Assembly: GCA_012999515.1 (NCBI GenBank)
Contig: JABEEB010000001.1
Span: 1,426,001 to 1,490,000, forward strand
Length of the DNA: 64,000 bases
Direction: 5' to 3'
From: Salifodinibacter halophilus
Lineage (GTDB): Bacteria; Pseudomonadota; Gammaproteobacteria; Nevskiales; Salinisphaeraceae
This document shows positions 15,990-27,864 of this stretch, piece after piece (positions within the stretch are counted from its first letter, which is position 1; the number at the start of each line of letters is the position of its first letter). A program made the position numbers and the translations under genes. The notes under the pieces were generated by a model that was not told the origin of the DNA, did no database searches, and saw only the letters and a list, made by a program, of their open reading frames with translations.

Positions 15990-17020
15990 AGATCTTCCTC
16001 CAGATTACGGGCGCTTAGCCCGGATTTTCCGCGGCTCACCGCATCATGCCCGTCAGCCTCTGCCGACTCGCAAAGCTGGTCGGCCGCGTTTTCATCCACG
16101 ATCAGACCGCTCAGTGCGCCGGTATTCAAAACAGCCCGTATCGCATCAATCTTGCCGACGCCGCCGGCAACGGCGACTGTTTCGCGCGCGCGAAGCTCGT
16201 CGATAGATAAGCCCAGAATCCGACGATTAAGCTCAACGTCGACCTCATTACCATCGACGTCGACAAATCGACCCACGAGCTCGCCCACGGCGCCGGCATT
16301 GGTCAACATTGTTTGCTCATCGCCTGCGAGTAGACCGTGGTCCGCCATGAACATTGGCTGATCCGAACGAATCGCGCCGATCCCCACGCAACACAATTCC
16401 GCCTGCCGCGCACGTTCAAGTGCGTCGTGCACACTGCGCTGCTGGATCAACACATCTCTGTCGGCAACACTGTCGGCAATGAATGGCACCGGAATGAAAA
16501 ATCCAGAGGCATCAATAATGTCCGTAATGCGATGGACGACATCGAACGGATTGATAGCCGACTTGAGCGTGAGGCTACCCATGACCGAAGCGACAGCGAG
16601 ATTCGGGCGACGCTCACGCGGCAGGCGGCGCGCCATCTCGGCAAGCGACCGCCCCCAGGAAACACCCAGTGTCCGGATGTCGCCGTGGTTCAAACGGTTG
16701 GTCAGATAATAAGCTGCAGCCGACCCGAGTGCCGCGACACTGCCATGTGAGCTTGCGTCAGTTTCGACCTCGGGCACTACTGTGCAATGCCCGAGCCCAT
16801 ATTGCGCGGCGATGCGATCGCCCATCTCGATCAATCGCTGTGGCGAATGATCGATGAAGACATGCACATAACCCGACTCGTGTGCCTGGCTGATCAGGCG
16901 ATTGACCTTGGCACGCGACAATCCGTAACGCTCGGCGATGCTGGCCTGGGTATGGCCGCCGATATACGCCATCCATGCAATCTGGATCGACAGGTCTTTG
17001 TTTCGGTCGGACTCGCTCAC
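15986..17020 (-). CDS. SorC/DeoR-family sugar-binding transcriptional regulator (EryD-like)
   Basis: A 344-residue SorC-family regulator. The helix-turn-helix lies near residues 22-48 (HTQASIAERYGLSRAKVNRL, then ISQAHESGYVHV). The large C-terminal sugar-phosphate-sensing domain includes LGVSWGRSLAEMARRLP and VAVAGGVGKIDAIRAVLNTG. It is the first gene of the polyol operon and probably senses a phosphorylated intermediate. In Brucella and Sinorhizobium the erythritol operon is controlled by EryD, a protein of this family, which fits the EryA-like kinase here. An 11-bp inverted repeat with arms 74 bases apart lies just upstream of the start and may be its operator. Confidence 0.88.
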   Translation of the reverse strand: MSESDRNKDLSIQIAWMAYIGGHTQASIAERYGLSRAKVNRLISQAHESGYVHVFIDHSPQRLIEMGDRIAAQYGLGHCTVVPEVETDASSHGSVAALGSAAAYYLTNRLNHGDIRTLGVSWGRSLAEMARRLPRERRPNLAVASVMGSLTLKSAINPFDVVHRITDIIDASGFFIPVPFIADSVADRDVLIQQRSVHDALERARQAELCCVGIGAIRSDQPMFMADHGLLAGDEQTMLTNAGAVGELVGRFVDVDGNEVDVELNRRILGLSIDELRARETVAVAGGVGKIDAIRAVLNTGALSGLIVDENAADQLCESAEADGHDAVSRGKSGLSARNLEEDL

Positions 17021-17037
17021 GTTGCTTATGAAATTTC

Positions 17038-17133
17038 TTTCGGATGTCGATCAAAATACTACTTCGCGAAGCATGCACGCTCAACCGCTGCATGCGGACA
17101 TACCACTATTGCCAACGCGTACACATCCGAAAG
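17038..17133. promoter_or_regulatory. Widely spaced 11-bp inverted repeat, candidate SorC operator
   Basis: CTTTCGGATGT at 17038-17048 and its exact complement ACATCCGAAAG at 17123-17133 face each other, with centres 85 bases apart. The near arm begins 18 bases upstream of the SorC-type gene. Two copies of the hexamer GCATGC lie between the arms. SorC proteins act as tetramers and could bridge two such half-sites; this is inference. Confidence 0.4.
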
Positions 17134-17354
17134 GATTGGCGTGAGCGAGACGAGCCCCACCCCATCATCCAAACAAAAAACCATTTAAAACAGATCATTA
17201 TAAGAAATGACGTTGCCGGCAATACTGACGGCGCCAGACACGCCAAGCCCTTGCAGCCTACGACTAATGTTGAATCGTGAGTCGCAGCACGCCTGTGGGT
17301 TTGCCGTACGTAGCGAACACACTGAAACAGTCATCCACGTGAACGGGACAGGCA

Positions 17355-17388
17355 CAAAAAAACCCCGCGACAGAAACTGTCACGGGGC
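17355..17388 (-). terminator. Intrinsic terminator after gfa
   Basis: On the minus strand an 11-bp stem (CCCCGTGACAG, loop TTT, CTGTCGCGGGG) is followed by seven T residues. One pair is a G-U wobble only in the minus-strand transcript, which supports that direction. It lies about 60 bases after the gfa stop and ends the formaldehyde operon. Confidence 0.88.
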
Positions 17389-17449
17389 GATGCTGACACC
17401 ACACACAACGACATGACTCGCCGGCGAGCCAACCGGCGCGCCGTCGTGA

Positions 17450-18013
17450 CTACAATACGCCGGCCTGTTTCGCTTTATGCGCCGAAACCATATCCATCAG
17501 TTCCGGAGAAAGTGCATCGTACGGCGGCAAATCCAGATTGCGAAGCCGCGTACGCACGGCCTCCATGTCGTCAGGATCCGCGCCAGCCTCGATGATCGAC
17601 GATACAAAAGCAGCGAACTGTGGTGGCTGCCAGCCGTTTTGCTCCGAGCGCTCGACATGAATGAAATCAAGGCCATAGAACGGGTGGTTCTGGTCCTCGA
17701 TATGGCCATACATATGCACGCCGCAGTCACGGCAGGCGTGGCGCTTGATCACCGCGCTCGGGGCCACGACTTCGAGGTCATCGGCATTATGCGTAACTGC
17801 CACGCTGTCAGCCGGCACCACTGCGACCTCCGAAAACAACGCCCCCTCCGGTTTCCAGCATTGGGTGCAACCACAGATATGGTTATGCGCACACTGGCTA
17901 GAGACCTCTACTTTGACCGGATCGCTACACGCGCATTTCAGCGTGCCGCCATCAAAATCTGCGGCGGCCGGCGTCATACCGGCATCAACATCGGGATGGA
18001 TCGTTACACTCAT
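17450..18013 (-). CDS. gfa: S-(hydroxymethyl)glutathione synthase (Gfa)
   Basis: A 187-residue Gfa-family zinc protein that speeds up condensation of formaldehyde with glutathione. Cysteines that bind the two zinc ions are visible in [29 protein letters not shown] and [12 protein letters not shown]. It is the third gene after adhC and fghA on the same strand and is followed by an intrinsic terminator, so all three form a complete glutathione-dependent formaldehyde oxidation module. It borders the polyol operon and could handle formaldehyde from that pathway or from methyl-group oxidation encoded at the right end of the window. Confidence 0.93.
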   Translation of the reverse strand: MSVTIHPDVDAGMTPAAADFDGGTLKCACSDPVKVEVSSQCAHNHICGCTQCWKPEGALFSEVAVVPADSVAVTHNADDLEVVAPSAVIKRHACRDCGVHMYGHIEDQNHPFYGLDFIHVERSEQNGWQPPQFAAFVSSIIEAGADPDDMEAVRTRLRNLDLPPYDALSPELMDMVSAHKAKQAGVL

Positions 18014-18071
18014 TTTCAGCCTCCGTTTGGCTTACCAACAAAGCCGTACACGCCACCCCGACGCTGACCGA

Positions 18072-18941
18072 TTACGTATCCGGAAGTGGCTTTTGGTCGA
18101 GCTGTTCACGTAAAAACTTCAACTGTTGCTCGATAAAGCTCGCAATAAAGAAGTAACTATGATCGTAGCCCTCACGACGATTGACGACAACGTCAGCGCC
18201 AGTTTCACGCGCGGCTTCTTCGATCAAATCGGGCCGCAACTGCTCATCGAGAAAGTTATCGGCCAATCCTTGTTCGACCTGGATCGGTGGCAACGACGCC
18301 GCTGCTGGTGCACACCGCAGTAACTCACAGGCATCGTATTGCTGCCAAAGCGCCTGATTATCGCCGAGATACAATGGAAACGCCTGCTGTCCCCACGGCA
18401 CCGCCGTCGGCGCGCAGACCGGCGAAAACGCGACAATCCCAGCGTAGCGCTCGCCCTCATTGAGGCCAATAGCCAGCGCGCCGTGCCCGCCCATGGAATG
18501 GCCAGCAATGGCTTCGCGCCCCATGATCAATTCATGTTCGCCAAAAGCCGCCCCCAACTGGAGCGGCAACTCCTGCACCAGATAGTCGTACATCTGATAG
18601 TTCGTCGCCCACGGGTCCTGCGTCGCGTTGACATAGAACGCCGCCCCTTGGCCCAGATCGAACTGATCACGATCGGGCACTTCGGCACCACGCGGGCTGG
18701 TATCCGGTGCAACCAGCGCAAGCCCCAATTCCGATGCCGCACGCTGGGCGCCGGCTTTGTTAACGAAGTTCTCGTCAGTACACGTCAAACCTGAGAGCCA
18801 ATAAACGACCGGTACCCGCTCGGTCGCCACCTGCGGCGGCAGGTATAGCGAAAAGGTCATCTCGCATTGGCACTTGCTGGACTGGTGCTTATAGCGCCGC
18901 TGCCAGCCGCCAAACGACTTATGCTCGTCAATCAACTCCAT
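18072..18941 (-). CDS. fghA: S-formylglutathione hydrolase
   Basis: A 289-residue alpha/beta hydrolase that splits S-formylglutathione to formate and glutathione. The nucleophile elbow is GHSMGGHGALA, the oxyanion region is WLSGLTCTDENFVNKAGAQR, and the C-terminal His is in YDHSYFFIASFIEQQL. MELIDEHKSFGGWQRRYKHQ matches the usual start of bacterial FghA/FrmB. It lies between adhC (66-base gap) and gfa (58-base gap), in the order of the reaction steps. Confidence 0.95.
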   Translation of the reverse strand: MELIDEHKSFGGWQRRYKHQSSKCQCEMTFSLYLPPQVATERVPVVYWLSGLTCTDENFVNKAGAQRAASELGLALVAPDTSPRGAEVPDRDQFDLGQGAAFYVNATQDPWATNYQMYDYLVQELPLQLGAAFGEHELIMGREAIAGHSMGGHGALAIGLNEGERYAGIVAFSPVCAPTAVPWGQQAFPLYLGDNQALWQQYDACELLRCAPAAASLPPIQVEQGLADNFLDEQLRPDLIEEAARETGADVVVNRREGYDHSYFFIASFIEQQLKFLREQLDQKPLPDT

Positions 18942-19007
18942 GTGGCGAAGTCCTCGTTATCAACTGTGCCGAAACGCCAAGCGTGCAATATTCTCAGATC
19001 CAAAAAT

Positions 19008-20472
<1,465 letters not shown>

Positions 20473-20919
20473 TCAGCAGAAGGAGAGTTGCCGCCAAGCC
20501 TCGAACGCGACCACTGAGACACTGTTGCCGAGATTGAGGCTGCGGTTGCCCGGCTGCATGGGAATATAGACGCGGGCCGTGCAATCGGCCGCCACGTCCG
20601 CCGGCAATCCGCGGGTTTCGGCGCCGAACAACAGGATATCGTCGTGCCGATAGTCGATGCTGTCGTAGCAGACGTCGCCGTAGCGAGTCAGAGCCCAGAC
20701 ACGCCGGTCGGCCATGGCCGCACGCCAATGATCAATATCCGACCACTCGCAGACATCGACCAGCTCGTGGTAATCGAGACCAGCGCGTCGCAGTCGACTG
20801 TCGTCGAGCACAAACCCAAGCGGATGGATCAAATCCAGCGGCGCACCGATGTTGGCGGCCAGCCGAATGACGTTGCCTGTGTTCTGCGGGATCTCCGGGC
20901 GGCAAAGAGCTATACGCAT
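20473..20919 (-). CDS. trmL: tRNA (cytidine/uridine-34-2'-O)-methyltransferase TrmL
   Basis: A 148-residue SPOUT methyltransferase that modifies the wobble nucleotide of tRNA-Leu isoacceptors. The family motifs are all present: PEIPQNTGNVIRLAAN, LLFGAETRGLP, and the knot-forming IPMQPGNRSLNLGNSVSVVA near the C-terminus. Length fits the minimal TrmL/YibK type without extra domains. It stands alone between adhC and the L33/L28 operon on the same strand. Confidence 0.95.
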   Translation of the reverse strand: MRIALCRPEIPQNTGNVIRLAANIGAPLDLIHPLGFVLDDSRLRRAGLDYHELVDVCEWSDIDHWRAAMADRRVWALTRYGDVCYDSIDYRHDDILLFGAETRGLPADVAADCTARVYIPMQPGNRSLNLGNSVSVVAFEAWRQLSFC

Positions 20920-21011
20920 TGCCTTGGCAGAGATGGTAGGCGTGGAGGTAACGCGCGAATTAACTCAAAGGCCGGGCCGAATAACGGCCCGTACCGCGCA
21001 AGAGTGGTTAC

Positions 21012-21167
21012 TTACTTGATCCGCGTCTCTCGAAACACGACGCGCCGACCCGCTTTGGGATCGTACTTCTTACGCTCGAGTTTATCCGGCGTGTTCCGCT
21101 TATTCTTGAACGTGGTATAGAAAAAGCCGGTGTCGGCCGTCGAAACCATCTTGATCTTTTCACGCAT
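21012..21167 (-). CDS. rpmG: 50S ribosomal protein L33
   Basis: A 51-residue protein beginning [19 protein letters not shown] and ending VVFRETRIK. The sequence [20 protein letters not shown] is the classic L33 core. The version lacks the CxxC pairs, the common gammaproteobacterial form. Its ATG overlaps the rpmB stop by one base (TAATG), so the two are translationally coupled in the usual rpmB-rpmG order. Confidence 0.97.
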   Translation of the reverse strand: MREKIKMVSTADTGFFYTTFKNKRNTPDKLERKKYDPKAGRRVVFRETRIK

Positions 21168-21403
21168 TAGATGCTCTCTCCACGGGCTCGAATATCGGCC
21201 AGCACATCATCGATACCACGCCGGTCGACGATCCGCAGCCCCTTGGCTGAGACACGAAGCCGCACGAAACGCTTCTCGTTCGGCGACCAGAACCGATGCA
21301 TATGCAGATTCGGTAGGAAGCGCCGCTTGGTCTTGCGGTTCGAGTGCGAGACGTTACAGCCGGCGGTCGGCTTTTTTCCTGTGACCTGACAGATTTGCGC
21401 CAT
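21167..21403 (-). CDS. rpmB: 50S ribosomal protein L28
   Basis: A 78-residue L28 with the start [20 protein letters not shown] and the conserved block [18 protein letters not shown]. Its length equals that of the E. coli protein. It precedes rpmG with a one-base overlap and lies downstream of radC on the same strand, the standard radC-rpmB-rpmG arrangement in Gammaproteobacteria. Confidence 0.98.
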   Translation of the reverse strand: MAQICQVTGKKPTAGCNVSHSNRKTKRRFLPNLHMHRFWSPNEKRFVRLRVSAKGLRIVDRRGIDDVLADIRARGESI

Positions 21404-21472
21404 GACTGATATCAGAAAAGCTTGCTAAGCCGCACATTAAACCACGACTTTGTTCACACGCCAACCCCAATG

Positions 21473-22153
21473 TTAAAGCAGCCCTTGCTCGGCCAGCGAG
21501 ACACTCGTATCACCCGCAAAAATCAGATGGTCCAGCACCCGAATGTCGACCAACGCTAGTGCATCCACCAGGCGGCGCGTGATGTCACGGTCGGCGCGGC
21601 TGGGCTCGGCCACGCCCGACGGATGATTGTGTGCGCAGATGATAGCAGCGGCATTGTGGCCGAGTGCTGTTTTGACCACCTCTCTCGGATACACGGCCGC
21701 CCCGTCGATGGTGCCGCGAAACATAGGCTCGAACGCGATCACGCGATGGCGCGTATCCAGAAATACGCACGCAAAGACTTCGTGCTGCATGCCAACCAGC
21801 TGGAGCCGCAGGTAATCGCGCGTCGCATCGGGGTCGGTCAGGGCACAGCGTTGGCTGACCTCACTGGCGAGATGGCGTCGGGCCATGGCCAAAACGGCCT
21901 GCAACTGCGCGTACTTAGCCGGTCCGAGCCCACTGGTCTGGCAAAAGCGCGCCTGATCGGCGCGTAATAATGCCCCTAGATTGCCGTATTCGGCTAAAAG
22001 ATCCCGCGCCAGATCAACGGCGCTGAGTCCCGCAACGCCGGTACGCAAGAATATTGCAAGCAACTCGGGATCCGACAACGCGTCGGCCCCGCGTGCCAGC
22101 AGCTTTTCGCGCGGCCGCTCGGCCACGGGCCAGTCACTGATTCGGGTACTCAC
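21473..22153 (-). CDS. radC: RadC-family JAB/MPN-domain protein
   Basis: A 226-residue RadC protein. The N-terminal helix-hairpin-helix region (about 1-95) holds [20 protein letters not shown] and [15 protein letters not shown]. The C-terminal JAB metalloprotease-like domain keeps the metal ligands in [16 protein letters not shown]. The family was once linked to DNA repair, but its biochemical role is unsettled. It is divergent from coaBC, a common neighbourhood. Confidence 0.93.
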   Translation of the reverse strand: MSTRISDWPVAERPREKLLARGADALSDPELLAIFLRTGVAGLSAVDLARDLLAEYGNLGALLRADQARFCQTSGLGPAKYAQLQAVLAMARRHLASEVSQRCALTDPDATRDYLRLQLVGMQHEVFACVFLDTRHRVIAFEPMFRGTIDGAAVYPREVVKTALGHNAAAIICAHNHPSGVAEPSRADRDITRRLVDALALVDIRVLDHLIFAGDTSVSLAEQGLL

Positions 22154-22265
22154 ACTTCCCCCTGCTTGGCTTGTTTTATTGTATTTGTTGCGCCGACATC
22201 ACTATTCGATGTTTTCAGGCATTTTATAAAACGGCCGGCACAACTAAGTCAGCCGCTGCAAACGC

Positions 22266-22271
22266 TATAAT
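22266..22271 (+). promoter_or_regulatory. Consensus -10 box very close to the coaBC start
   Basis: A perfect TATAAT ends 6 bases before the coaBC ATG, and there is no purine-rich ribosome site between them. If used, transcription would begin at or next to the start codon and give a leaderless mRNA. No good -35 box is seen 17 bases upstream, so this remains a candidate. Confidence 0.4.
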
Positions 22272-22277
22272 ACGCCG

Positions 22278-23483
22278 ATGACCGATCGCACCACTCGCCG
22301 CATCATTCTCGGCCTGACTGGAAGCATAGCCGCTTACAAGGTGGCTTGGCTGGCCCGTCGATTCATCGCAGCGGGCGATGATGTGCAGGTCGTCATGACC
22401 GAGGCCGCGAAACACTTCGTCGGCCCGATGACTTTCGCGGCGATCACCGGCAACGCCGTACGCGACAGCCTCTGGGATGAGGACGCCGAGCTGGCCATGG
22501 GCCACCTCGAATTGGCGCGCTGGGCCGATCACATCGTCATCGCGCCCGCCTCGGCCGATGCGATCGCGCGCTTGGCGAACGGGCGCGCCGACGACTTGCT
22601 ATCAACATTGTGTCTGGCAAGCGAAGCACCTGTGCATCTCGCCCCCGCCATGAACTATGTCATGTGGACACATCCGGCGACACAGGCCAACGCCACAAGG
22701 CTCGCCGAACGGGGCACATCCTTCATCGGCCCTGAGCACGGCGCGCTAGCCGAGCGCGAGTCTGGCGCCGGCCGTATGGCAGAACCAGAGACGATCTTCG
22801 CTGCGATCACCGGCCCGGCGGGCGATGACGCTGACAAACGTCTAGCCGGCCGGCGCGTGTTGGTTACAGCCGGGCCGACCATCGAGGCCATCGACCCGGT
22901 GCGCTATATCACCAATCACTCGTCGGGGCGGATGGGATTTGCAGTCGCAGCCGCGTGTGCTGCCGCAGGTGCCGAGGTTACACTGATTGCTGGCCCGACC
23001 GCTTTGTCCACCCCACCGGGTGTAGCGCGTATCGACGTCGACTCAACCGCCGACATGCATACCGAGGCCATGGCGCGGGCGGCGAACACAGATATTTTCG
23101 CCGGAGCCGCTGCGGTTGCCGATTACACACCGGCCCACCCCGAAGCGCAAAAACTCAAAAAATCCGATGCCGACGAGACCCTGAAACTGGTGCGCACGCC
23201 GGACATTATTGCCGAAATTGCCCGCGATCATGCCCACATCGTCACACTCGGCTTTGCAGCCGAAACCAAAAATATGGCCCAAACAGCGCGCGCGAAGCGC
23301 CGGGATAAAGGCTTGACGATGATCGCTGGCAACCGGGTCGGCCCTGACCATGCGTTCGGCCGCGACGACAATGCATTAACCGTGATAACAGATACCGAGG
23401 AGCGCGAACTCGGCCCGGCACCGAAACGCGAACTAGCCGACGTGCTGACCACAATGCTGGCCGACGCGCTGCCATCCGATTAG
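22278..23483 (+). CDS. coaBC: Bifunctional phosphopantothenoylcysteine decarboxylase/synthetase
   Basis: A 401-residue fusion for two steps of coenzyme A synthesis. The N-terminal CoaC flavoprotein (about 1-185) has GLTGSIAAYK, the His in MGHLELARWAD, and HLAPAMNYVMW. The C-terminal CoaB synthetase (about 190-400) begins VLVTAGPTIEAIDPVRYITN and continues SSGRMGFAVA, with the Lys-rich KLKKSDADETLKLVRTPDII and GFAAETKN. It leads a plus-strand run with dut and argB, as in many Gammaproteobacteria. Confidence 0.96.
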   Translation: MTDRTTRRIILGLTGSIAAYKVAWLARRFIAAGDDVQVVMTEAAKHFVGPMTFAAITGNAVRDSLWDEDAELAMGHLELARWADHIVIAPASADAIARLANGRADDLLSTLCLASEAPVHLAPAMNYVMWTHPATQANATRLAERGTSFIGPEHGALAERESGAGRMAEPETIFAAITGPAGDDADKRLAGRRVLVTAGPTIEAIDPVRYITNHSSGRMGFAVAAACAAAGAEVTLIAGPTALSTPPGVARIDVDSTADMHTEAMARAANTDIFAGAAAVADYTPAHPEAQKLKKSDADETLKLVRTPDIIAEIARDHAHIVTLGFAAETKNMAQTARAKRRDKGLTMIAGNRVGPDHAFGRDDNALTVITDTEERELGPAPKRELADVLTTMLADALPSD

Positions 23484-23555
23484 CGGCCGCACCTTCACGC
23501 ATCGCGCTCGCTATACTCATCAGCTCAATACTAAACCGCAAGCGACAACGACCTT

Positions 23556-24954
<1,399 letters not shown>

Positions 24955-25001
24955 CCGCTATTACACAACTAAGCCGGCCATCAAGTTACGTTTGACGTAA
25001 G

Positions 25002-26639
25002 ATGCCGACGCGGCGCGTCGACAACACCCCGACACATCGCGCGTCAAACCAAAATCTTGCCCGGGCAAAGGCAGCACCAAGTGTGACCACGGATAACGCC
25101 CACAGCGATCTTCTGATTATTGGCAGCGGTGCAGCTGGGCTATACGCAGCCGATCGTGCCGCCGCCGATGGCGCCCGAGTCACACTCGTAACCGCCGACC
25201 AGCTCGCCTCGGGCAGCAGTTACTGGAGCCAAGGCGGTATCGCGGCCGTGACAACGGCTGATGACGACTTTGCGTCCCATGCCGCAGATACCCGGGCCGC
25301 CGGGCGCGGTTACTGCAAGGACGAGGCCGTCACCGTATTGGTGCGCGAAGGCGCCGCCATCGCCAACGACTTAATCGAACGCGGCATGCCATTCGATCGC
25401 CACGAATCGGGCTCGCTGCAACGTGGCCTCGAAGGCGGCCATTCTCACCACCGCGTCCTCCACGCACTGGGGGTTCAAACCGGCAAGGCGCTGGTCGACT
25501 TCCTTATCGGTCAAGTTCGCGAACGCGCGAATCTCACCGTCATCGAGAATGCTTTCGCATACCGGTTACTGACCGACGCCAGCGGCCACTGTGGTGGCGC
25601 CATGCTGTATCGCTGGCAACACGGCGACAATCTGACCCTGACCGCCAACGCCACTGTACTGGCCACCGGTGGCTACTCGGCACTTTTTGCTCGCAGCACC
25701 AATCCGCACACGTCGGCCGGCGACGGCTTGGCACTCGCGGCAAACGCGGGGGCAACGCTGTCGGACATGGCATTCGTCCAGTTTCATCCCACGGCCTTTT
25801 ACAGCGCCTCGGGCCCCTGCTTTTTGCTGAGTGAAGCGCTGCGCGGTGCCGGCGCGACGTTGGTCGACGCACACGGGCGACGCTTTCTCGCTGACCGAGA
25901 TAGTGCCGAACTAGCGCCGCGCGATGTCGTCGCCCGGGCCATCTTTCAACAGATCGAATACCAAGAGCAGCCGTTTGTCGGACTCGACTTACGCCACCTT
26001 GATCCAACGCATCTGACAGCCGGATTCGATTACCTCTTGAAGCAAGTCGCCACACAAGGCGTGGACAGCACCCGCGAGCCAATCCCGGTCGCGCCCGCCG
26101 CGCATTACTGCATTGGCGGCGTAGCAACCGACCTCGATGGCCACACCGGCGTCCCGGGCCTCTACGCTTGCGGCGAAGTGGCAGCCACCGGTGTCCACGG
26201 CGCCAACCGGCTCGCCAGTAACTCGCTGCTGGAATGTCTCGTCTTCGGCCAACGCACCGCCCGGCACGCGCTGCACGACCGTTCGCCACGCCAGCGCCCG
26301 ACGCCCGGTAATGGCTGCATGATGTATGTCGACAGCGGGCGCGCACAGGACTTCATCGCCCGCCGCCGTGACCTCGCCGACTTGCTCACGGCGCAAGCTG
26401 GCCTTGTACGCGATGCCGATGGGCTTCAGTACGCGCTCGACGCGCTGGACCAAGCCTCTAGCGAGTCGCAAACAAAGCCGGTGCGCACCGGTACCGAATA
26501 CTATGACTGCCGCACACGCTATATGTACCAGATTGCGCGGACCGTCGTTTCATCCGCGCTACATCGACCATCCAGCATCGGTGTGCATTACCGGTGTGAT
26601 GAGCTGGCAAACAATCGCCACGTGGATACTACGATCTAG
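25002..26639 (+). CDS. nadB: L-aspartate oxidase
   Basis: A 545-residue flavoprotein that oxidises L-aspartate to iminoaspartate, the first step of NAD synthesis. The FAD fold is LLIIGSGAAGLYAADRAAAD; active-site regions include SYWSQGGIAAV, EGGHSHHRVLHA, FVQFHPTAF, AAHYCIGGV and GANRLASNSLLECLVFG. The annotated ATG at 25002 adds about 27 residues before the conserved part and has no strong ribosome site; a GTG at 25083 (VTTDNAHSDLLIIG) is a plausible alternative. nadA follows after 158 bases, so the pair makes quinolinate. Confidence 0.94.
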   Translation: MPTRRVDNTPTHRASNQNLARAKAAPSVTTDNAHSDLLIIGSGAAGLYAADRAAADGARVTLVTADQLASGSSYWSQGGIAAVTTADDDFASHAADTRAAGRGYCKDEAVTVLVREGAAIANDLIERGMPFDRHESGSLQRGLEGGHSHHRVLHALGVQTGKALVDFLIGQVRERANLTVIENAFAYRLLTDASGHCGGAMLYRWQHGDNLTLTANATVLATGGYSALFARSTNPHTSAGDGLALAANAGATLSDMAFVQFHPTAFYSASGPCFLLSEALRGAGATLVDAHGRRFLADRDSAELAPRDVVARAIFQQIEYQEQPFVGLDLRHLDPTHLTAGFDYLLKQVATQGVDSTREPIPVAPAAHYCIGGVATDLDGHTGVPGLYACGEVAATGVHGANRLASNSLLECLVFGQRTARHALHDRSPRQRPTPGNGCMMYVDSGRAQDFIARRRDLADLLTAQAGLVRDADGLQYALDALDQASSESQTKPVRTGTEYYDCRTRYMYQIARTVVSSALHRPSSIGVHYRCDELANNRHVDTTI

Positions 26640-26797
26640 GCGATGATTAGAAATCACCGCCAACGGCCACGACGCCATGATGGCAATCGTTCGGTCCCAA
26701 GCATTGCTGTCGGCACGACACCCCACTCGCTTGCTATATTCGACATCCGAAAGCGCCTGGCCGACGACGACACAACACCGACCAATCGGACCTATAT

Positions 26798-27742
26798 ATG
26801 ACCGATTTCGAAACGCTTAGAGACGAAATCAATCAACTTCGAAGCGATAAAAACGCCGTCATACTGGCGCACAACTACGAACGCCCGGAAATCCAGGACA
26901 TCAGCGACTACCTGGGCGATTCGCTTGGCCTGTCACGCCAGGCCGCAGCCACTGATGCTGACGTGATCGTATTCTGCGGCGTGCACTTCATGGCCGAGAC
27001 CGCTTCCATTACGTCGCCGGACAAAACCGTGCTGATCCCCGATCTGAACGCCGGTTGCTCCCTGGCCGAGAGCATCACCGTGGATGAGCTGAAAAATTGG
27101 AAAGCTGAGCATCCCGACGCAACCGTGGTCACCTATATCAATACCAGCGCGGCAATCAAGGCCGAATGCGATTACTGCGTAACGTCATCCAATGCGGTCA
27201 AGGTCATCGAATCGATCCCGGAAGACGAACCCATCCTGTTTCTTCCGGACAAATTCCTCGGCACCTACGTTGAAATGATGACCGGTCGCAAGCTCCACAT
27301 TTGGCCGGGCGCCTGCCACGTACACGAAAAAATCGGCGACATGAATCTAGCCGAAAAACAAGAGTCCTATCCCAACGCCGAGATGCTCATTCATCCGGAA
27401 TGCGGCTGCTCAACGGCTTGCATGATGAATTCGGCCATGAATTTCGACTGTGCCAGCGCCCATATTCACTCGACAAGCGGCATGCTGACGCGCGCCGAAC
27501 AATCCGAAGCCGACGAATTCGTGGTCGCCACCGAGACTGGCATCTTGCACCAATTACGCCAGCGAAACCCCGGCAAAACCTTCCACGCTGCCGACGACAA
27601 CTCGGTCTGCGAGTACATGAAGATGACTACGCTGCCCAAACTCCGCGACGCCCTGAAACATACCCAATTCCAGATCCGCGTCGACCCTGAGCTCGCCGCC
27701 GCCGCTCGCCAACCCATCGACCGTATGCTCGCCGTCGGCTAA
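26798..27742 (+). CDS. nadA: Quinolinate synthase A, [4Fe-4S] enzyme
   Basis: A 314-residue NadA that condenses iminoaspartate with DHAP to quinolinate. The three cluster cysteines are recognisable in VFCGVHFMAETA, ECDYCVTSSNAV and HPECGCSTACM. Conserved HNYERPEIQDISDYLGDS and FLPDKFLGTYV are typical. It works directly after NadB, which is encoded just upstream on the same strand. Confidence 0.96.
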   Translation: MTDFETLRDEINQLRSDKNAVILAHNYERPEIQDISDYLGDSLGLSRQAAATDADVIVFCGVHFMAETASITSPDKTVLIPDLNAGCSLAESITVDELKNWKAEHPDATVVTYINTSAAIKAECDYCVTSSNAVKVIESIPEDEPILFLPDKFLGTYVEMMTGRKLHIWPGACHVHEKIGDMNLAEKQESYPNAEMLIHPECGCSTACMMNSAMNFDCASAHIHSTSGMLTRAEQSEADEFVVATETGILHQLRQRNPGKTFHAADDNSVCEYMKMTTLPKLRDALKHTQFQIRVDPELAAAARQPIDRMLAVG

Positions 27743-27864
27743 GGCGCCAAGGTGATTGCAAAGCGGGGATCATAGCCGCTGCAAGATGCGGTCCTGTCTG
27801 CTTGCCTGGCCCTGCTGGCGAAACCACGCAACAACCCGCCAGAGCTGTTGCTAAGGCTTAAAGC

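Larger units (their letters stand above)
17021..17449. other. Intergenic region upstream of the SorC operon
   Basis: This 429-base region holds the promoter of the polyol operon, the widely spaced inverted repeat at 17038-17133, two GCATGC hexamers (17072-17077 and 17091-17096), and the terminator of the gfa transcript. I see no supported gene in it. Confidence 0.5.
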
